Assembly: GCF_003391395.1 (NCBI RefSeq)
Contig: NZ_CP024190.1
Coordinates: forward strand, 1,612,001-1,676,000
From: Mycobacterium marinum
Lineage (GTDB): Bacteria; Actinomycetota; Actinomycetes; Mycobacteriales; Mycobacteriaceae
DNA: 64,000 bases
Direction: 5' to 3'
Under the pieces are notes generated by a model, which searched no databases, was not told where the DNA came from, and saw nothing but the letters and a program-made list of their open reading frames with translations. The first letter of the stretch is position 1. Every line of letters begins with the position of its first letter. A program made the translations under genes and the position numbers. This document shows, piece by piece, positions 8,326-17,474 of the stretch.

Positions 8326-9306
8326 ATGCCCGGAATTGACAAGCCGACGGGACGCGTTGTTGCGCTGATCGTGTTGCTGATTCTGGTTGCCGCTGCCCTG
8401 CGCGGCTATCTCCCGGACGACGATGGCACCTCGCACACCGAACCGGCCACCAGCCGTCCGGCGCTGGTATTCGTCATAGCGGTCTTGAGCGGCAGTGTCG
8501 CCTTGATGGCATTCGCCATCATTGCGCGGCTGCGGGATCCGCGCGCAGTGGTGCCCAGCGCGGGGGACCTCGCCCAAATGCTTGGCGGCGGACACCGACG
8601 AACCAGTTGGCGGGTGTTGCTGATCGGACTAGCGGTGATTGCCGCCTATCTACTGCTCACGCTGCTGCTGTCGCGCCTGTTTACCCCGGACGAAGTCGTG
8701 CAGTCGGCGCCCGTTTCCGATCCCGGCGTGCCGGCGCCGACCGGCGACGGTGCGCCCAGGCCGCAACACCCACAACAGCCTTCCGACGACAACATCAATA
8801 CCCTCGAAATTCTGCTCGCAGCAACAGCCCCGTTGCTCATGACCATCCTGGCTGCGGTGGCGGTTCTGTGGCGGCGCCGATGGCGTGCCGAGACCTCCAA
8901 TACCCACACCGACGTTGCCGGCGAATCCCCGGACCCGCCGCAACGTTCGCAGCTGCTGGTGCGGGCGGCCAAAGTCGGACTGGCCGAGATGGCCGACCTC
9001 GAGCGCGATCCACGCGAGGCGATCATCGCCTGCTATGCGGCCATGGAACGCGAACTGGCCAATGTCCCCGCGGCCGCGCCGCAGGACTTCGACACCCCAA
9101 CCGAGGTGTTGGCGCGCGCAGTGCAACATCATGCGCTGCAGGCCGATAACGCCGTACAGCTGGTGAACCTGTTCGCTGAAGCGCGGTTCAGCACGCATGT
9201 CATGAACGAGGGCCACCGCGAGCTGGCGGTGCGCGTTCTGCGGCTAGTGCTCGACGAACTCGCGGCGCCCGTGGGTGCCTCGACCGGCCGAGGCGATGAA
9301 ATGTGA
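8326..9306 (+). CDS. Membrane protein with C-terminal DUF4129, Rv3166c-like
   Basis: 326 residues from the ATG at 8326 (an ATG at 8293 is possible but lacks a ribosome binding site). There are about four hydrophobic segments: one near the N-terminus (VVALIVLLILVAAAL), two in the next 100 residues, and one near residue 170 (LLMTILAAVAVLW). The last 110 residues form the DUF4129 domain (EMADLERDPREAIIACYAAM), which commonly accompanies MoxR/DUF58/transglutaminase clusters. It is first of five co-directional genes with short or overlapping junctions; the MoxR and DUF58 proteins encoded downstream are probable partners. Exact role unknown. Confidence 0.85.
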   Translation: MPGIDKPTGRVVALIVLLILVAAALRGYLPDDDGTSHTEPATSRPALVFVIAVLSGSVALMAFAIIARLRDPRAVVPSAGDLAQMLGGGHRRTSWRVLLIGLAVIAAYLLLTLLLSRLFTPDEVVQSAPVSDPGVPAPTGDGAPRPQHPQQPSDDNINTLEILLAATAPLLMTILAAVAVLWRRRWRAETSNTHTDVAGESPDPPQRSQLLVRAAKVGLAEMADLERDPREAIIACYAAMERELANVPAAAPQDFDTPTEVLARAVQHHALQADNAVQLVNLFAEARFSTHVMNEGHRELAVRVLRLVLDELAAPVGASTGRGDEM

Positions 9307-9785
9307 AAAGGCTTATTGTGCTGGGCGTTTTGCTCATTGTCGCGGTGGAGTTGCTGACGCTGGCCGTGCGTGACCACCGACTGGTCCTGGCGGCATCGGG
9401 GGTGGCCGTCGCCCTGGTGCTGCTCAACATTCGTCGAGTGGTAGGGCACGCAATGGCGCCGCCGGCCGAGACGGACCCCGATGACGTGGGCGACGGACTG
9501 CGTCGCTGGCTGTCGGGTACCGAGACCACGATCCGTAGGTCGGAATCCACCCGGGCGGACTGGGACCGGCATTTGCGTCCGATGCTGGCGCGACGATACG
9601 AAATCGCGACCGGGCAGCGGCAAGCCAAAGATCCGGCGGCATTTCACGCCACCGGGCGCATGCTGTTCGGGGAGGACCTGTGGGAGTGGGTCAATCCGAA
9701 CAATGTCGCGCGCACCGGGGATCGCCAGCCCGGTCCCGGCCGTGCGACCCTCGAAGCGATACTGCAGCGGTTGGAGCAGGTGTGA
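9303..9785 (+). CDS. Small membrane protein, Rv3165c-like
   Basis: 160 residues. It starts at a GTG overlapping the previous stop by four bases. One or two N-terminal transmembrane segments (LIVLGVLLIVAVELLTL and LVLAASGVAVALVLL) are followed by a charged cytosolic tail with no recognised domain. Length and position match Rv3165c in the moxR3 cluster. Presumably an accessory component of the same envelope-related assembly; nothing in the sequence gives a biochemical activity. Confidence 0.8.
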   Translation: MKRLIVLGVLLIVAVELLTLAVRDHRLVLAASGVAVALVLLNIRRVVGHAMAPPAETDPDDVGDGLRRWLSGTETTIRRSESTRADWDRHLRPMLARRYEIATGQRQAKDPAAFHATGRMLFGEDLWEWVNPNNVARTGDRQPGPGRATLEAILQRLEQV

Positions 9786-9833
9786 CAGGCCCTTGGCATC
9801 GGGAGTTGAAGCGGGAGCGGATGTGAGCCGAAC

Positions 9834-10802
9834 ATGACCATGCCGGCCGCGCTGACGACCGCTGCCTGCGAGGCGGTGATCGACGAGATCGAACGCGTCG
9901 TGGTCGGCAAACGCGCGGCACTGACCCTGATACTCACCGCGGTACTGGCTCGGGGCCACGTTCTCATCGAAGACCTCCCCGGCCTGGGTAAGACGTTGAT
10001 CGCGCGCTCGTTTGCCGCCGCGTTGGGGCTGGAGTTCAAACGGGTGCAGTTCACTCCCGATCTGCTGCCGGCAGACCTGCTCGGCTCCACCATCTACGAC
10101 ATGCAATCGGGTCGCTTCGAGTTTCGGGCGGGGCCGATCTTCACCAACCTGCTGATGGCCGACGAGATCAATCGCACGCCGCCCAAGACCCAGGCAGCGC
10201 TGCTGGAGGCGATGGCCGAAGGACAGGTCAGTATCGACGGCCAAACGCACAAGTTGCCCATGCCGTTCATCGTGTTGGCCACGGACAACCCGATCGAGTA
10301 CGAGGGCACCTATCCACTGCCGGAGGCGCAGCTGGACCGGTTCGCCATCCGGCTCGAACTGCGCTACCTCTCCGAACAGGATGAGACGGCGATGCTGCGG
10401 CGCCGGCTCGAACGCGGGTCAGCCGAGGCGACGGTGAACCAGGTGGTGGACCTGCACGACCTGTTGGCCATGCGGGAATCGGTCGAGCAGGTGACCGTTC
10501 ACGACGATGTCTTGCACTACGTGGTGTCGCTGGCCACCGCGACCCGCAACCATCCGCAGGTCGCCGTCGGTGCCAGCCCTCGGGCCGAACTCGACCTGGT
10601 CCAGCTCTCCCGTGCCCGGGCGCTGCTACTCGGGCGCGACTATGTGATCCCCGAAGACGTCAAAGCGCTTGCTACCGCGTCAATCGCGCACCGGATCACC
10701 TTGCGTCCGGAGATGTGGGTGCGCAAGATCCAGGGAGCCGATGTCATCGCAGAACTGTTGCGGCGCTTGCCCGTTCCGCGCACCAATGCGGGAAGCCGAT
10801 GA
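9834..10802 (+). CDS. moxR3: MoxR-family AAA+ ATPase
   Basis: 322 residues. Walker A is EDLPGLGKT (GLGKT at residues 50-54) and Walker B is LLMADEINRTPPKTQAALLEAM, with the sensor segment PEAQLDRFAIR and the MoxR-type C-terminal lid (VAVGASPRAELDLVQLSRARALLLGRDY, in two parts). MoxR ATPases act as chaperones that mature partner proteins, usually those with VWA or DUF58 domains. The DUF58 gene follows immediately, matching the Rv3164c-Rv3163c pair. The start at 9834 leaves a 48-base gap after the previous gene. Confidence 0.93.
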   Translation: MTMPAALTTAACEAVIDEIERVVVGKRAALTLILTAVLARGHVLIEDLPGLGKTLIARSFAAALGLEFKRVQFTPDLLPADLLGSTIYDMQSGRFEFRAGPIFTNLLMADEINRTPPKTQAALLEAMAEGQVSIDGQTHKLPMPFIVLATDNPIEYEGTYPLPEAQLDRFAIRLELRYLSEQDETAMLRRRLERGSAEATVNQVVDLHDLLAMRESVEQVTVHDDVLHYVVSLATATRNHPQVAVGASPRAELDLVQLSRARALLLGRDYVIPEDVKALATASIAHRITLRPEMWVRKIQGADVIAELLRRLPVPRTNAGSR

Positions 10803-12093
10803 GCGACGGCGCGATGTGATCCAAACTCGTGATGTCGAGTTGCGCTGGCGTGCTTCGCCACTGACGCTGTCCGTCGCCACGTGCGCCGGAGTGGCCCTGG
10901 CCGCCGCCGTCATTGCCGGCCGGTGGCAACTGATCGCGTTCGCGGCGCCACTGCTCGGCGTGCTGTGCTCGATCTACTGGCAGCGGCCGGTCCCGACCGT
11001 TCATGTGCACGCCGAGCCCGATCTGCAGCGTTGCTTTGAAGACGAGCGGGTGAGCGTGAAGGTTTGGGCAACAGTGGATTCGGCGGCCGGGGAGGGGAGC
11101 GAGGCGGTCCTGGTCACCGTCCGGGCGCCGGCCGGCATGCAGCTCGACATCGACGAGTCGAGTTCACGCCAGGCAAAAAGCGTTGAGGTGGTGACACAGC
11201 GGTGGGGCCGCTATCCCATCGAGGCGCGCGTCGATGTCGTCGCGCGCGGCGGGCTGTTGATGGGCGATGGGACGGTCGAGGCCGCCCAGGTGGTCGTCTT
11301 TCCGCTCACACCGCCGCAGCCGACGGCCATTCCACAGACCGAGCTGCTCGACCGGTTGGGTGCCCACCTCACCCGGTACATCGGCCCAGGCGTCGAATAC
11401 GCCGACATTCGCCCCTACGTTCCGGGGGACCAGCTGCGGGCGGTGAACTGGGCGGTCAGCGCGCGGCGCGGACGTTTGCATGTGACGCAGCGGTTGACCG
11501 ACCGTGCCGCCGACGTCATCGTGCTGATCGACACTTACCGGCAGCCGCCGGGCCCGGCCAGCGAAGCCACCGAGCGAGTAGCGCGCGGGGCGGCTCAGGT
11601 GGTTCAGACCGCCCTGCGCAATGGTGATCGGGCCGGGATCATCGCGCTGGGCGGCAATCGCCCGCGGTGGATGGGAGCCGACATCGGCCAACGCCAGTTC
11701 TATCGGGTGCTCGACACCGTGCTCGGTAGCGGCGACCGGTTCGAGAAGACGACCGGGACACTCGCTCCGCGTGCCGCCGTTCCGGCCGGGGCCATTGTCA
11801 TCGCGTTCTCCACGTTGCTGGACACCGAATTCGCGCTGGCGCTGATCGACTTGCGTAAGCGGGGCCATGTCGTGGTTGCCGTGGACGTACTCGACAGCGC
11901 TCCTTTCGAGGGGGAGCAGGACCCGCTCGTGGTCCGGATGTGGGCGCTGCAGCGTGCCGGGATGTATCGGGACATGGCAACGGTGGGCGTCGACGTACTC
12001 GACTGGCCGGGAAACCGCGCACTCGAGCAGTCGATGGCGGCGTTGCCCGATCGCCGCCGTCGGATCCGCGGACGGCTGCGGGGGAGCGCCTGA
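10786..12093 (+). CDS. DUF58-domain membrane protein, Rv3163c-like
   Basis: 435 residues if it starts at the ATG at 10786, which overlaps moxR3; a GTG at 10816 would match the orthologue's N-terminus better (RDVELRWRASPLTLSVA), and neither has a clear ribosome binding site. Two hydrophobic helices lie near the N-terminus (ATCAGVALAAAVIAG, LIAFAAPLLGVLC). The DUF58 core motif YADIRPYVPGDQLRAVNW is complete and is followed by a VWA-like region beginning DVIVLIDTYRQ. DUF58 proteins are typical clients of MoxR ATPases, and this one follows moxR3 directly. Likely anchored at the membrane with a cytosolic or periplasmic adaptor domain. Confidence 0.88.
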   Translation: MREADERRRDVIQTRDVELRWRASPLTLSVATCAGVALAAAVIAGRWQLIAFAAPLLGVLCSIYWQRPVPTVHVHAEPDLQRCFEDERVSVKVWATVDSAAGEGSEAVLVTVRAPAGMQLDIDESSSRQAKSVEVVTQRWGRYPIEARVDVVARGGLLMGDGTVEAAQVVVFPLTPPQPTAIPQTELLDRLGAHLTRYIGPGVEYADIRPYVPGDQLRAVNWAVSARRGRLHVTQRLTDRAADVIVLIDTYRQPPGPASEATERVARGAAQVVQTALRNGDRAGIIALGGNRPRWMGADIGQRQFYRVLDTVLGSGDRFEKTTGTLAPRAAVPAGAIVIAFSTLLDTEFALALIDLRKRGHVVVAVDVLDSAPFEGEQDPLVVRMWALQRAGMYRDMATVGVDVLDWPGNRALEQSMAALPDRRRRIRGRLRGSA

Positions 12094-12094
12094 C

Positions 12095-12544
12095 ATGGGA
12101 TCGGTGGCCGGAACCGGCAGTCGAGTCCTTTGCCCGGTATTCGGGCTGCTGATGGTGGGCGCCGCCGGTGCCGGAGCTCACGGGCCGGTAATCGTCGCTC
12201 TGGCCGGAGCCGTCATTGCCTTGGTAGCGGGAATCTTGGTGCGTGCGGCGGCAACGGTTGCGGTATTGCTGACGGTGCTGGCGCTGGTGTTGTCGGCGCC
12301 GTCGCAATTGCTTGCCGCACTGTGTGGCCTTTGCGCCGTGGCCTACCTGGTGAGCCGGCACGCGGCCGGGGCTCCCGCCGGCGTCGCGATGGCTACCTGG
12401 CCGACTATCGTTGCCGCCCTTGGATTTGCGTTCGCAGGCCTGGCGGCCACCGCATTTCCGCTGCAGGTGCCGTGGTTGCCATTGGCGGCGCCGTTGGCGG
12501 TGCTGGCAATCTATGTATTGGCCACCCGTCCGTTTCTGCACTGA
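12095..12544 (+). CDS. Small integral membrane protein, Rv3162c-like
   Basis: 149 residues, nearly all hydrophobic, with roughly five predicted transmembrane segments (for example VLCPVFGLLMVGAAG, VAVLLTVLALVLSA, PLAVLAIYVLA). It starts one base after the DUF58 stop and closes the cluster. Position and size match Rv3162c. No catalytic residues are visible; it probably belongs to the same membrane complex as the DUF58 and DUF4129 proteins. Confidence 0.82.
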   Translation: MGSVAGTGSRVLCPVFGLLMVGAAGAGAHGPVIVALAGAVIALVAGILVRAAATVAVLLTVLALVLSAPSQLLAALCGLCAVAYLVSRHAAGAPAGVAMATWPTIVAALGFAFAGLAATAFPLQVPWLPLAAPLAVLAIYVLATRPFLH

Positions 12545-12764
12545 ACGTTTTTGCGGCGCCGGCGAGGATGGCGGGCCGGCGCGGACCGGCGTATTTCCGG
12601 CACGTAAAAGAAATTTCGCGAAACCCCGGATATCGGACTCCGATTTTCCTAGAGTCCTGTTCTACAGGCTGGGTCCAGGGGCCGACCGTCTGAGCAGGGC
12701 CAGATATGGACGTGTCCGGGTGCGGGGCCGCGGTCTGTAGCGACTTCGAGAAAGGGATGGGCTG

Positions 12765-14663
12765 ATGAGCTTTGCGGTGTTGCCTCCGGAGATCAATTCA
12801 TTGCGAATCTTCGCTGGCGCGGGGTCCGCGCCGATGTTGGAGGCAGCGGTGGCCTGGGATGGGCTGTCGGCAGAGTTGGGGACGGCGGCGGAGTCGTTCG
12901 CATCGGTGACCTCGGGATTGACGGGTCAGGCGTGGCAGGGCGCGGCGGCGAAGGCGATGGCGGCGGTCGCGGCGCCCTACTCGAGTTGGTTGAGTGCGGC
13001 AGCGGCCCGGGCGGCGGGGGCGGCCGGGCAGGCCAAGATGGTGGCGTCTGCGTTTGAGGCGGCGCGGTCGGCGATGGTGCATCCGCTGGCGGTGGCGGCC
13101 AATCGCAACGTGTTTGTGCAGTTGGTGATGTCGAATCTGTTCGGTCAGAACGCGCCGGCGATCGCGGCGACCGAAGGCACGTATGAGGAGATGTGGGCCG
13201 CGGACGTGGCCGCGATGGTCGGGTATCACGGTGGCGCCTCGGCTGCCGCGGCGGGGCTGCCGTCGTGGCAGCAGGCGTTGTCGGGGTTGCCCGGCATAGG
13301 TCAAGCGGCGGCGGCGCCCGCGGCAGCGTTGTTCAACTTGCCTACCGTCAACACTGGCCTGGGCAACTCGGGCCAGTGGAATCTCGGCGGCGGAAACAAC
13401 GGCTCGTTCAACCTGGGCAGCGGAAACTTCGGAAATCTGAACCTGGGCGGCGGCAACATCGGCAACCTCAACCTCGGTGGTGGGAACTTTGGTTTCGCCA
13501 ACCTGGGCAATGGCAACATCGGCAATACCAACTTCGGTAGCGGCAACAACGGCAACCTCAACTTCGGCGGCGGAAACTTGGGGAACGGAAACTTCGGTCT
13601 CGGCAACCTTGGGAGCGGAAACTTCGGCAACGCCAACGGCATGGACCCCGTGTCGTTCAGCACCGGGAACAACATCGGTGACGCAAACCTCGGTGCCTTC
13701 AACCTCGGCAGCGCCAACATCGGTTTGTCCAACATCGGGTTGGCGAATATCGGAAATAACAACTTCGGATTCGGCAACGTGGGTAACAACAACATCGGTT
13801 TCGGTCTCACCGGAGATAACCAGGTCGGCATCGGTTCGTTGAACGCGGGCACCGGGAATTTCGGTTTCGGCAACTCCGGTGACAACAACATCGGATTCTT
13901 CAACTCCGGCAGCGGCAACGTCGGGGTGTTCAACTCCGGGGACGGCAACACCGGTTTTGGCAACTCCGGCGGCGTGAACTCCGGCTTCTGGAATTCAGGC
14001 GGGCTCAACACCGGTTTCGGTAACGCGGGCGCCAACAACCTCGGTTTCAGCAACGCGGGCTCCAGCAATGTGGGTGATAGCAATGCCGGTGGTTCAAACA
14101 TGGGCTCCGGTAACGCCGGCTACAGCAACACCGGTTTCTTCAATTCCGGGGGCTCAGCCACGTTCATCGGTGGGAACACGGGATTCTTCAACTCGGGTGA
14201 CCTCAACACTGGCGGCGGCAACGCCGGCAGCGTCAACACCGGCTTCCTCAACTCGGGTGACTTCAACACCACCGTGGGCAGCGCCGACACCCCAGCCGGT
14301 GCCACCCAGTCAGGCTTCGGGAATACCGGCGACAACGTGTCCGGCTTCAACAACACCAACGATGCGACGTTCGGCGGCGGCGTATCCGGCTTCCAGAACA
14401 TGAACACGGGCTTCTTCAGCGTCGGCTCGGGCTTCGGGAACACAGGTGAGTATCAGGTCGGCTTCAACAATGCCGGGACCGGATTCAACACCGGAGTCGG
14501 GAATACCGGCTCGTTCAACACGGGCTTCAATGTGACGGGTTCGGGTAGTTCGGGCTTCGGGCACTCCGGCGACGGCAGCTCCGGTCTTGCCAACTCGGGT
14601 GATAGCTCATCAGGAGCGTTCAACGAAACCGACAACACGGCGGGCTTCTTCGGGCAGTCCTAG
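12765..14663 (+). CDS. PPE-MPTR family protein
   Basis: 632 residues. The N-terminal PPE domain of about 180 residues (FAVLPPEINSLRIFAGAG; the WQG motif near residue 57; SNLFGQNAPAIAATE) is followed by some 450 residues of MPTR repeats built on the NxGxGNxG pentapeptide pattern (GNFGNLNLGGGNIGNLNLGG). It occupies the place of PPE53 (Rv3159c) between the moxR3 cluster and nuoN. PPE proteins are ESX-secreted, usually with a PE partner; none lies adjacent. ATG at 12765 follows a GAGAAAGGGA site. Its PPE domain is very similar to that of the PPE gene at 15536, implying local duplication. Confidence 0.92.
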   Translation: MSFAVLPPEINSLRIFAGAGSAPMLEAAVAWDGLSAELGTAAESFASVTSGLTGQAWQGAAAKAMAAVAAPYSSWLSAAAARAAGAAGQAKMVASAFEAARSAMVHPLAVAANRNVFVQLVMSNLFGQNAPAIAATEGTYEEMWAADVAAMVGYHGGASAAAAGLPSWQQALSGLPGIGQAAAAPAAALFNLPTVNTGLGNSGQWNLGGGNNGSFNLGSGNFGNLNLGGGNIGNLNLGGGNFGFANLGNGNIGNTNFGSGNNGNLNFGGGNLGNGNFGLGNLGSGNFGNANGMDPVSFSTGNNIGDANLGAFNLGSANIGLSNIGLANIGNNNFGFGNVGNNNIGFGLTGDNQVGIGSLNAGTGNFGFGNSGDNNIGFFNSGSGNVGVFNSGDGNTGFGNSGGVNSGFWNSGGLNTGFGNAGANNLGFSNAGSSNVGDSNAGGSNMGSGNAGYSNTGFFNSGGSATFIGGNTGFFNSGDLNTGGGNAGSVNTGFLNSGDFNTTVGSADTPAGATQSGFGNTGDNVSGFNNTNDATFGGGVSGFQNMNTGFFSVGSGFGNTGEYQVGFNNAGTGFNTGVGNTGSFNTGFNVTGSGSSGFGHSGDGSSGLANSGDSSSGAFNETDNTAGFFGQS

Positions 14664-14796
14664 GGGCTCCCGTATCGGAAGATCCGTCCGGCGGCTCCGC
14701 GCCAGCCATTGGTCACGCCTGGTGGCGCCCAGCAATCTGCGCTGCCTAGTCGGTTGCTCATGAGGCGCGTGCCCGTGCACACGGTCGAAGCGGGCG

Positions 14797-15120
14797 CTGT
14801 TCACGTCGCCCACCGTCAACGCCGGCTGGGCAAACACTGGCGAATGGAACTTCGGCGGCGAAAGCATCGGCCCTTGAATTTTATTGGTTCACTGAACACC
14901 GGCGGCAGAAATATGGGTTCGGCAACCCTGGGAACAGCAATATTGGAGTTTCAACTCCGGAGACCAAATGTGGGCTTTTCCAATCCGGGAGATGGCCACC
15001 CAGTTTGCCGCAACGGTGGCGCGGAGAATGCGGGCCATGACAATTCCGGCGATTACAACGCGGGTTCTAAAAGCGCAGGAAACCGCAATGTCGGGGATTT
15101 CCACTCAGCTAGCGTGGGTC
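14797..15120 (+). pseudogene. Decayed PPE-MPTR remnant
   Basis: The stretch beginning at 14797 reads LFTSPTVNAGWANTGEWNFG, the counterpart of LFNLPTVNTGLGNSGQWNLG at the PPE/MPTR junction of the gene at 12765, and hits a stop at 14875. MPTR coding then hops between frames: SLNTGGRNMG, then YGFGNPGNSNIGVS in another frame, then NVGFSNPGDG and NAGHDNSGDYNAG back in the first. The PPE domain itself is missing. This is a third PPE-MPTR copy with multiple frameshifts, lying between the two intact copies. Confidence 0.75.
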
Positions 15121-15151
15121 TCGGGAAGCCCGCACTGGTGAAGCTGCAGTA

Positions 15152-15187
<36 letters not shown>

Positions 15188-15535
15188 TCGCTTGGTGCCG
15201 CGGTGAGGGTGGCGGGGCGGTTTGGTAGGAGCCGGTGCACCGACGGCCACCGCCACAACGTCGGGCCGGCCATGCGGGCTGGGATATTTCGGGGGCCGTG
15301 CCAATGCGCGCGAGAAATTGAAATGGCATTCTGGAATTGTGTGCACGATCGGCAGCCGGATTCCAGCGATTTCTCGTGCAATTGCCCAGAAACCGACGGA
15401 ATTTGACAGAACCGCTGGCAAAGCGGCAAGTTTTGCCTACAGTCTATTGCTACTGGTCGAGCGGAGCGCATGGCCACGCGTCATGGCAAACCGCCGCGGA
15501 CTGACGCTTGGTGTGGTTCACGGAAGGACTGAGTG

Positions 15536-17416
15536 ATGAGCTTCTTGCTGCTGCCGCCGGAGATCAATTCGGTGCGGATGTTTGCCGGTGCTGGGGCTGC
15601 GCCGATGCTGGATGCCGCGGTGGCCTGGGGTGGGCTGGCTGAGGAATTGGGGACCGCGGCGCGGTCGTTTGAGTCGGTGACTTCGGGGCTGGCGGGTCAG
15701 GTCTGGCAGGGTGCGGCGGCCGCGGCGATGGCGGCTGCGGCGGCGCCCTATACGGGTTGGTTGAGCGCGGCGGCGGCGCGTGCGGTGGGGGCTTCGGCCC
15801 AGGCCAGGGCGGTTGCCGAGGTTTTTGAGGCGGCGCGCTCGGCGATGGTGCATCCGGTGGCGGTGTCGGCCAATCGCAATGTGTTTGTGCAGTTGGTGAT
15901 GTCGAATCTGTTTGGGCAGAATGCGCCGGCGATCGCTGCGACCGAAGGCGCCTATGAGCAGATGTGGGCCGCGGATGTGGCGGCGATGGTGGGCTATCAC
16001 GGTGGGGCGTCGGCGGCAGCGGCAGCATTGCCGTCCTGGGAGGCGGGGCTACAGCAATGGATCTCGGGCCTACCGGGGGTAGGTCAGCTACAGGCCGCCG
16101 CATCGGCAATTCCCGCTTTCAACCTGGGGCTGGGCAATATTGGCGACTTCAACCTGGGCAACGGCAACACCGGGGATAACAACCTGGGCAGCGGCAACAT
16201 CGGCAACCTCAACCTCGGGAGCGGAAACACCGGCGGCTCCAACGTCGGCAGTGGCAACTACGGCGACGGAAACCTGGGCAGCGGCAACTACGGCAATTCG
16301 AATCTGGGTAGCGGAAACGGGGTGCTCTCATCGGTCGGCAGTGACAGTAATGTCGGCAGTGGCAACCTCGGCAGTCACAACTTCGGCAACGGTAATACCG
16401 GCAGCAGTAACATCGGCAGCGGAAATATCGGCGACACCAACCGCGGCTTTGCCAACCTTGGCAGCAACAACTTTGGCTTCGCCAATCTCGGAGATGGCAA
16501 CGTGGGGTTTGCCAACACCGGTAACAACAACATTGGCTTTGGGCTCACCGGCGACAACCAGATGGGCATTGGCGCGTTGAACACCGGACTCGCCAACACG
16601 GGTTTTGGCAACTCGGGAAGCAACAACATCGGGTTCTTCAACTCTGGTGATCACAACGTGGGCTTCTTCAACTCGGGCAACGGTAACTACGGCTTCTTGA
16701 ACTCCGGTGATACCAACACGGGATTCGAAAATTCCGGCAGCGTCAATACGGGCGTTCAGAACGCTGGTGCCGCCAACTTCGGCGCCTGGAACGCGGGAGG
16801 CGGCAATTTCGGTTTCGGCAACGGTGGCGGCGGCAACTTCGGCTTCGGAAACTCGGGCCTGTCGAACACCGGCAGCTTCAACGCTGGCGACGTCAACACC
16901 GGTGACTTCAACTCGGGCAGCACCAACACCGGATGGGGGAATTCGGGGGACATCAATACCGGTCTGCTCAATTCGGGCAACCTGAACACGTCCATCGCGA
17001 GTTCCGCCACCCAGGCTGGCCCGAACTCGGGCTTCGGCAATACCGGTACCGGACTCTCCGGCTTCAACAACTCCGGTGTCGATACCTCCGGTATCCAAAA
17101 CGCCCAGTACGAAACCACCAAGACGCTTCCGCCGCCGGCGCCGCCGTTCCCCATTCATTTCAACCAGGGGACATCGGGCTTTTTCAACATGGGCCCCGGC
17201 ACCGCGGGCATCGGTAACTCCGGGGGCGGCCTCAACAGGGGGCTGTTCAACAACGGCTTTCTGAACATCGGTATCGCAAACTCCGGTGACAACGGTTTTG
17301 TGTACGTGGCGCCGTTATTCACCATTTCGTTCACCTCGGGCGTCTTCAGCTCAGGAGCCTTCACTTCGGGCTTCTTCAACACCATGGACAACCAGTCGGG
17401 GTTTTTCCACCTCTAG
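15536..17416 (+). CDS. PPE-MPTR family protein
   Basis: 626 residues. The PPE domain (SFLLLPPEINSVRMFAG; WQG near 57; SNLFGQNAPAIAATEGAYE) is followed by MPTR pentapeptide repeats (NLGSGNIGNLNLGSGNTGG and similar) and, near residue 530, a proline-rich break (LPPPAPPFPIHFNQGTSGFF) before a final short repeat block. ATG at 15536 has a GAAGGA site. It converges on nuoN with only 58 bases between. Secreted through an ESX system by family analogy. It is paralogous to the gene at 12765, with near-identical N-terminal blocks and diverged repeats. Confidence 0.92.
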   Translation: MSFLLLPPEINSVRMFAGAGAAPMLDAAVAWGGLAEELGTAARSFESVTSGLAGQVWQGAAAAAMAAAAAPYTGWLSAAAARAVGASAQARAVAEVFEAARSAMVHPVAVSANRNVFVQLVMSNLFGQNAPAIAATEGAYEQMWAADVAAMVGYHGGASAAAAALPSWEAGLQQWISGLPGVGQLQAAASAIPAFNLGLGNIGDFNLGNGNTGDNNLGSGNIGNLNLGSGNTGGSNVGSGNYGDGNLGSGNYGNSNLGSGNGVLSSVGSDSNVGSGNLGSHNFGNGNTGSSNIGSGNIGDTNRGFANLGSNNFGFANLGDGNVGFANTGNNNIGFGLTGDNQMGIGALNTGLANTGFGNSGSNNIGFFNSGDHNVGFFNSGNGNYGFLNSGDTNTGFENSGSVNTGVQNAGAANFGAWNAGGGNFGFGNGGGGNFGFGNSGLSNTGSFNAGDVNTGDFNSGSTNTGWGNSGDINTGLLNSGNLNTSIASSATQAGPNSGFGNTGTGLSGFNNSGVDTSGIQNAQYETTKTLPPPAPPFPIHFNQGTSGFFNMGPGTAGIGNSGGGLNRGLFNNGFLNIGIANSGDNGFVYVAPLFTISFTSGVFSSGAFTSGFFNTMDNQSGFFHL

Positions 17417-17474
17417 CCCGCTGGTAGGGGCGGTTACCCCCGTGAGTCGCCAGCCGGGTCACCCCACAGCTGGT

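Noticed and set aside
13370..14640. Regularly spaced short repeats that could suggest a CRISPR array
   Set aside because: They are degenerate MPTR pentapeptide codons in one continuous coding frame; no conserved direct repeat with unique spacers.
17417..17474. Hairpin terminator between the PPE gene and nuoN
   Set aside because: Only a four-base stem (GGGG/CCCC) can be formed; too weak to call.
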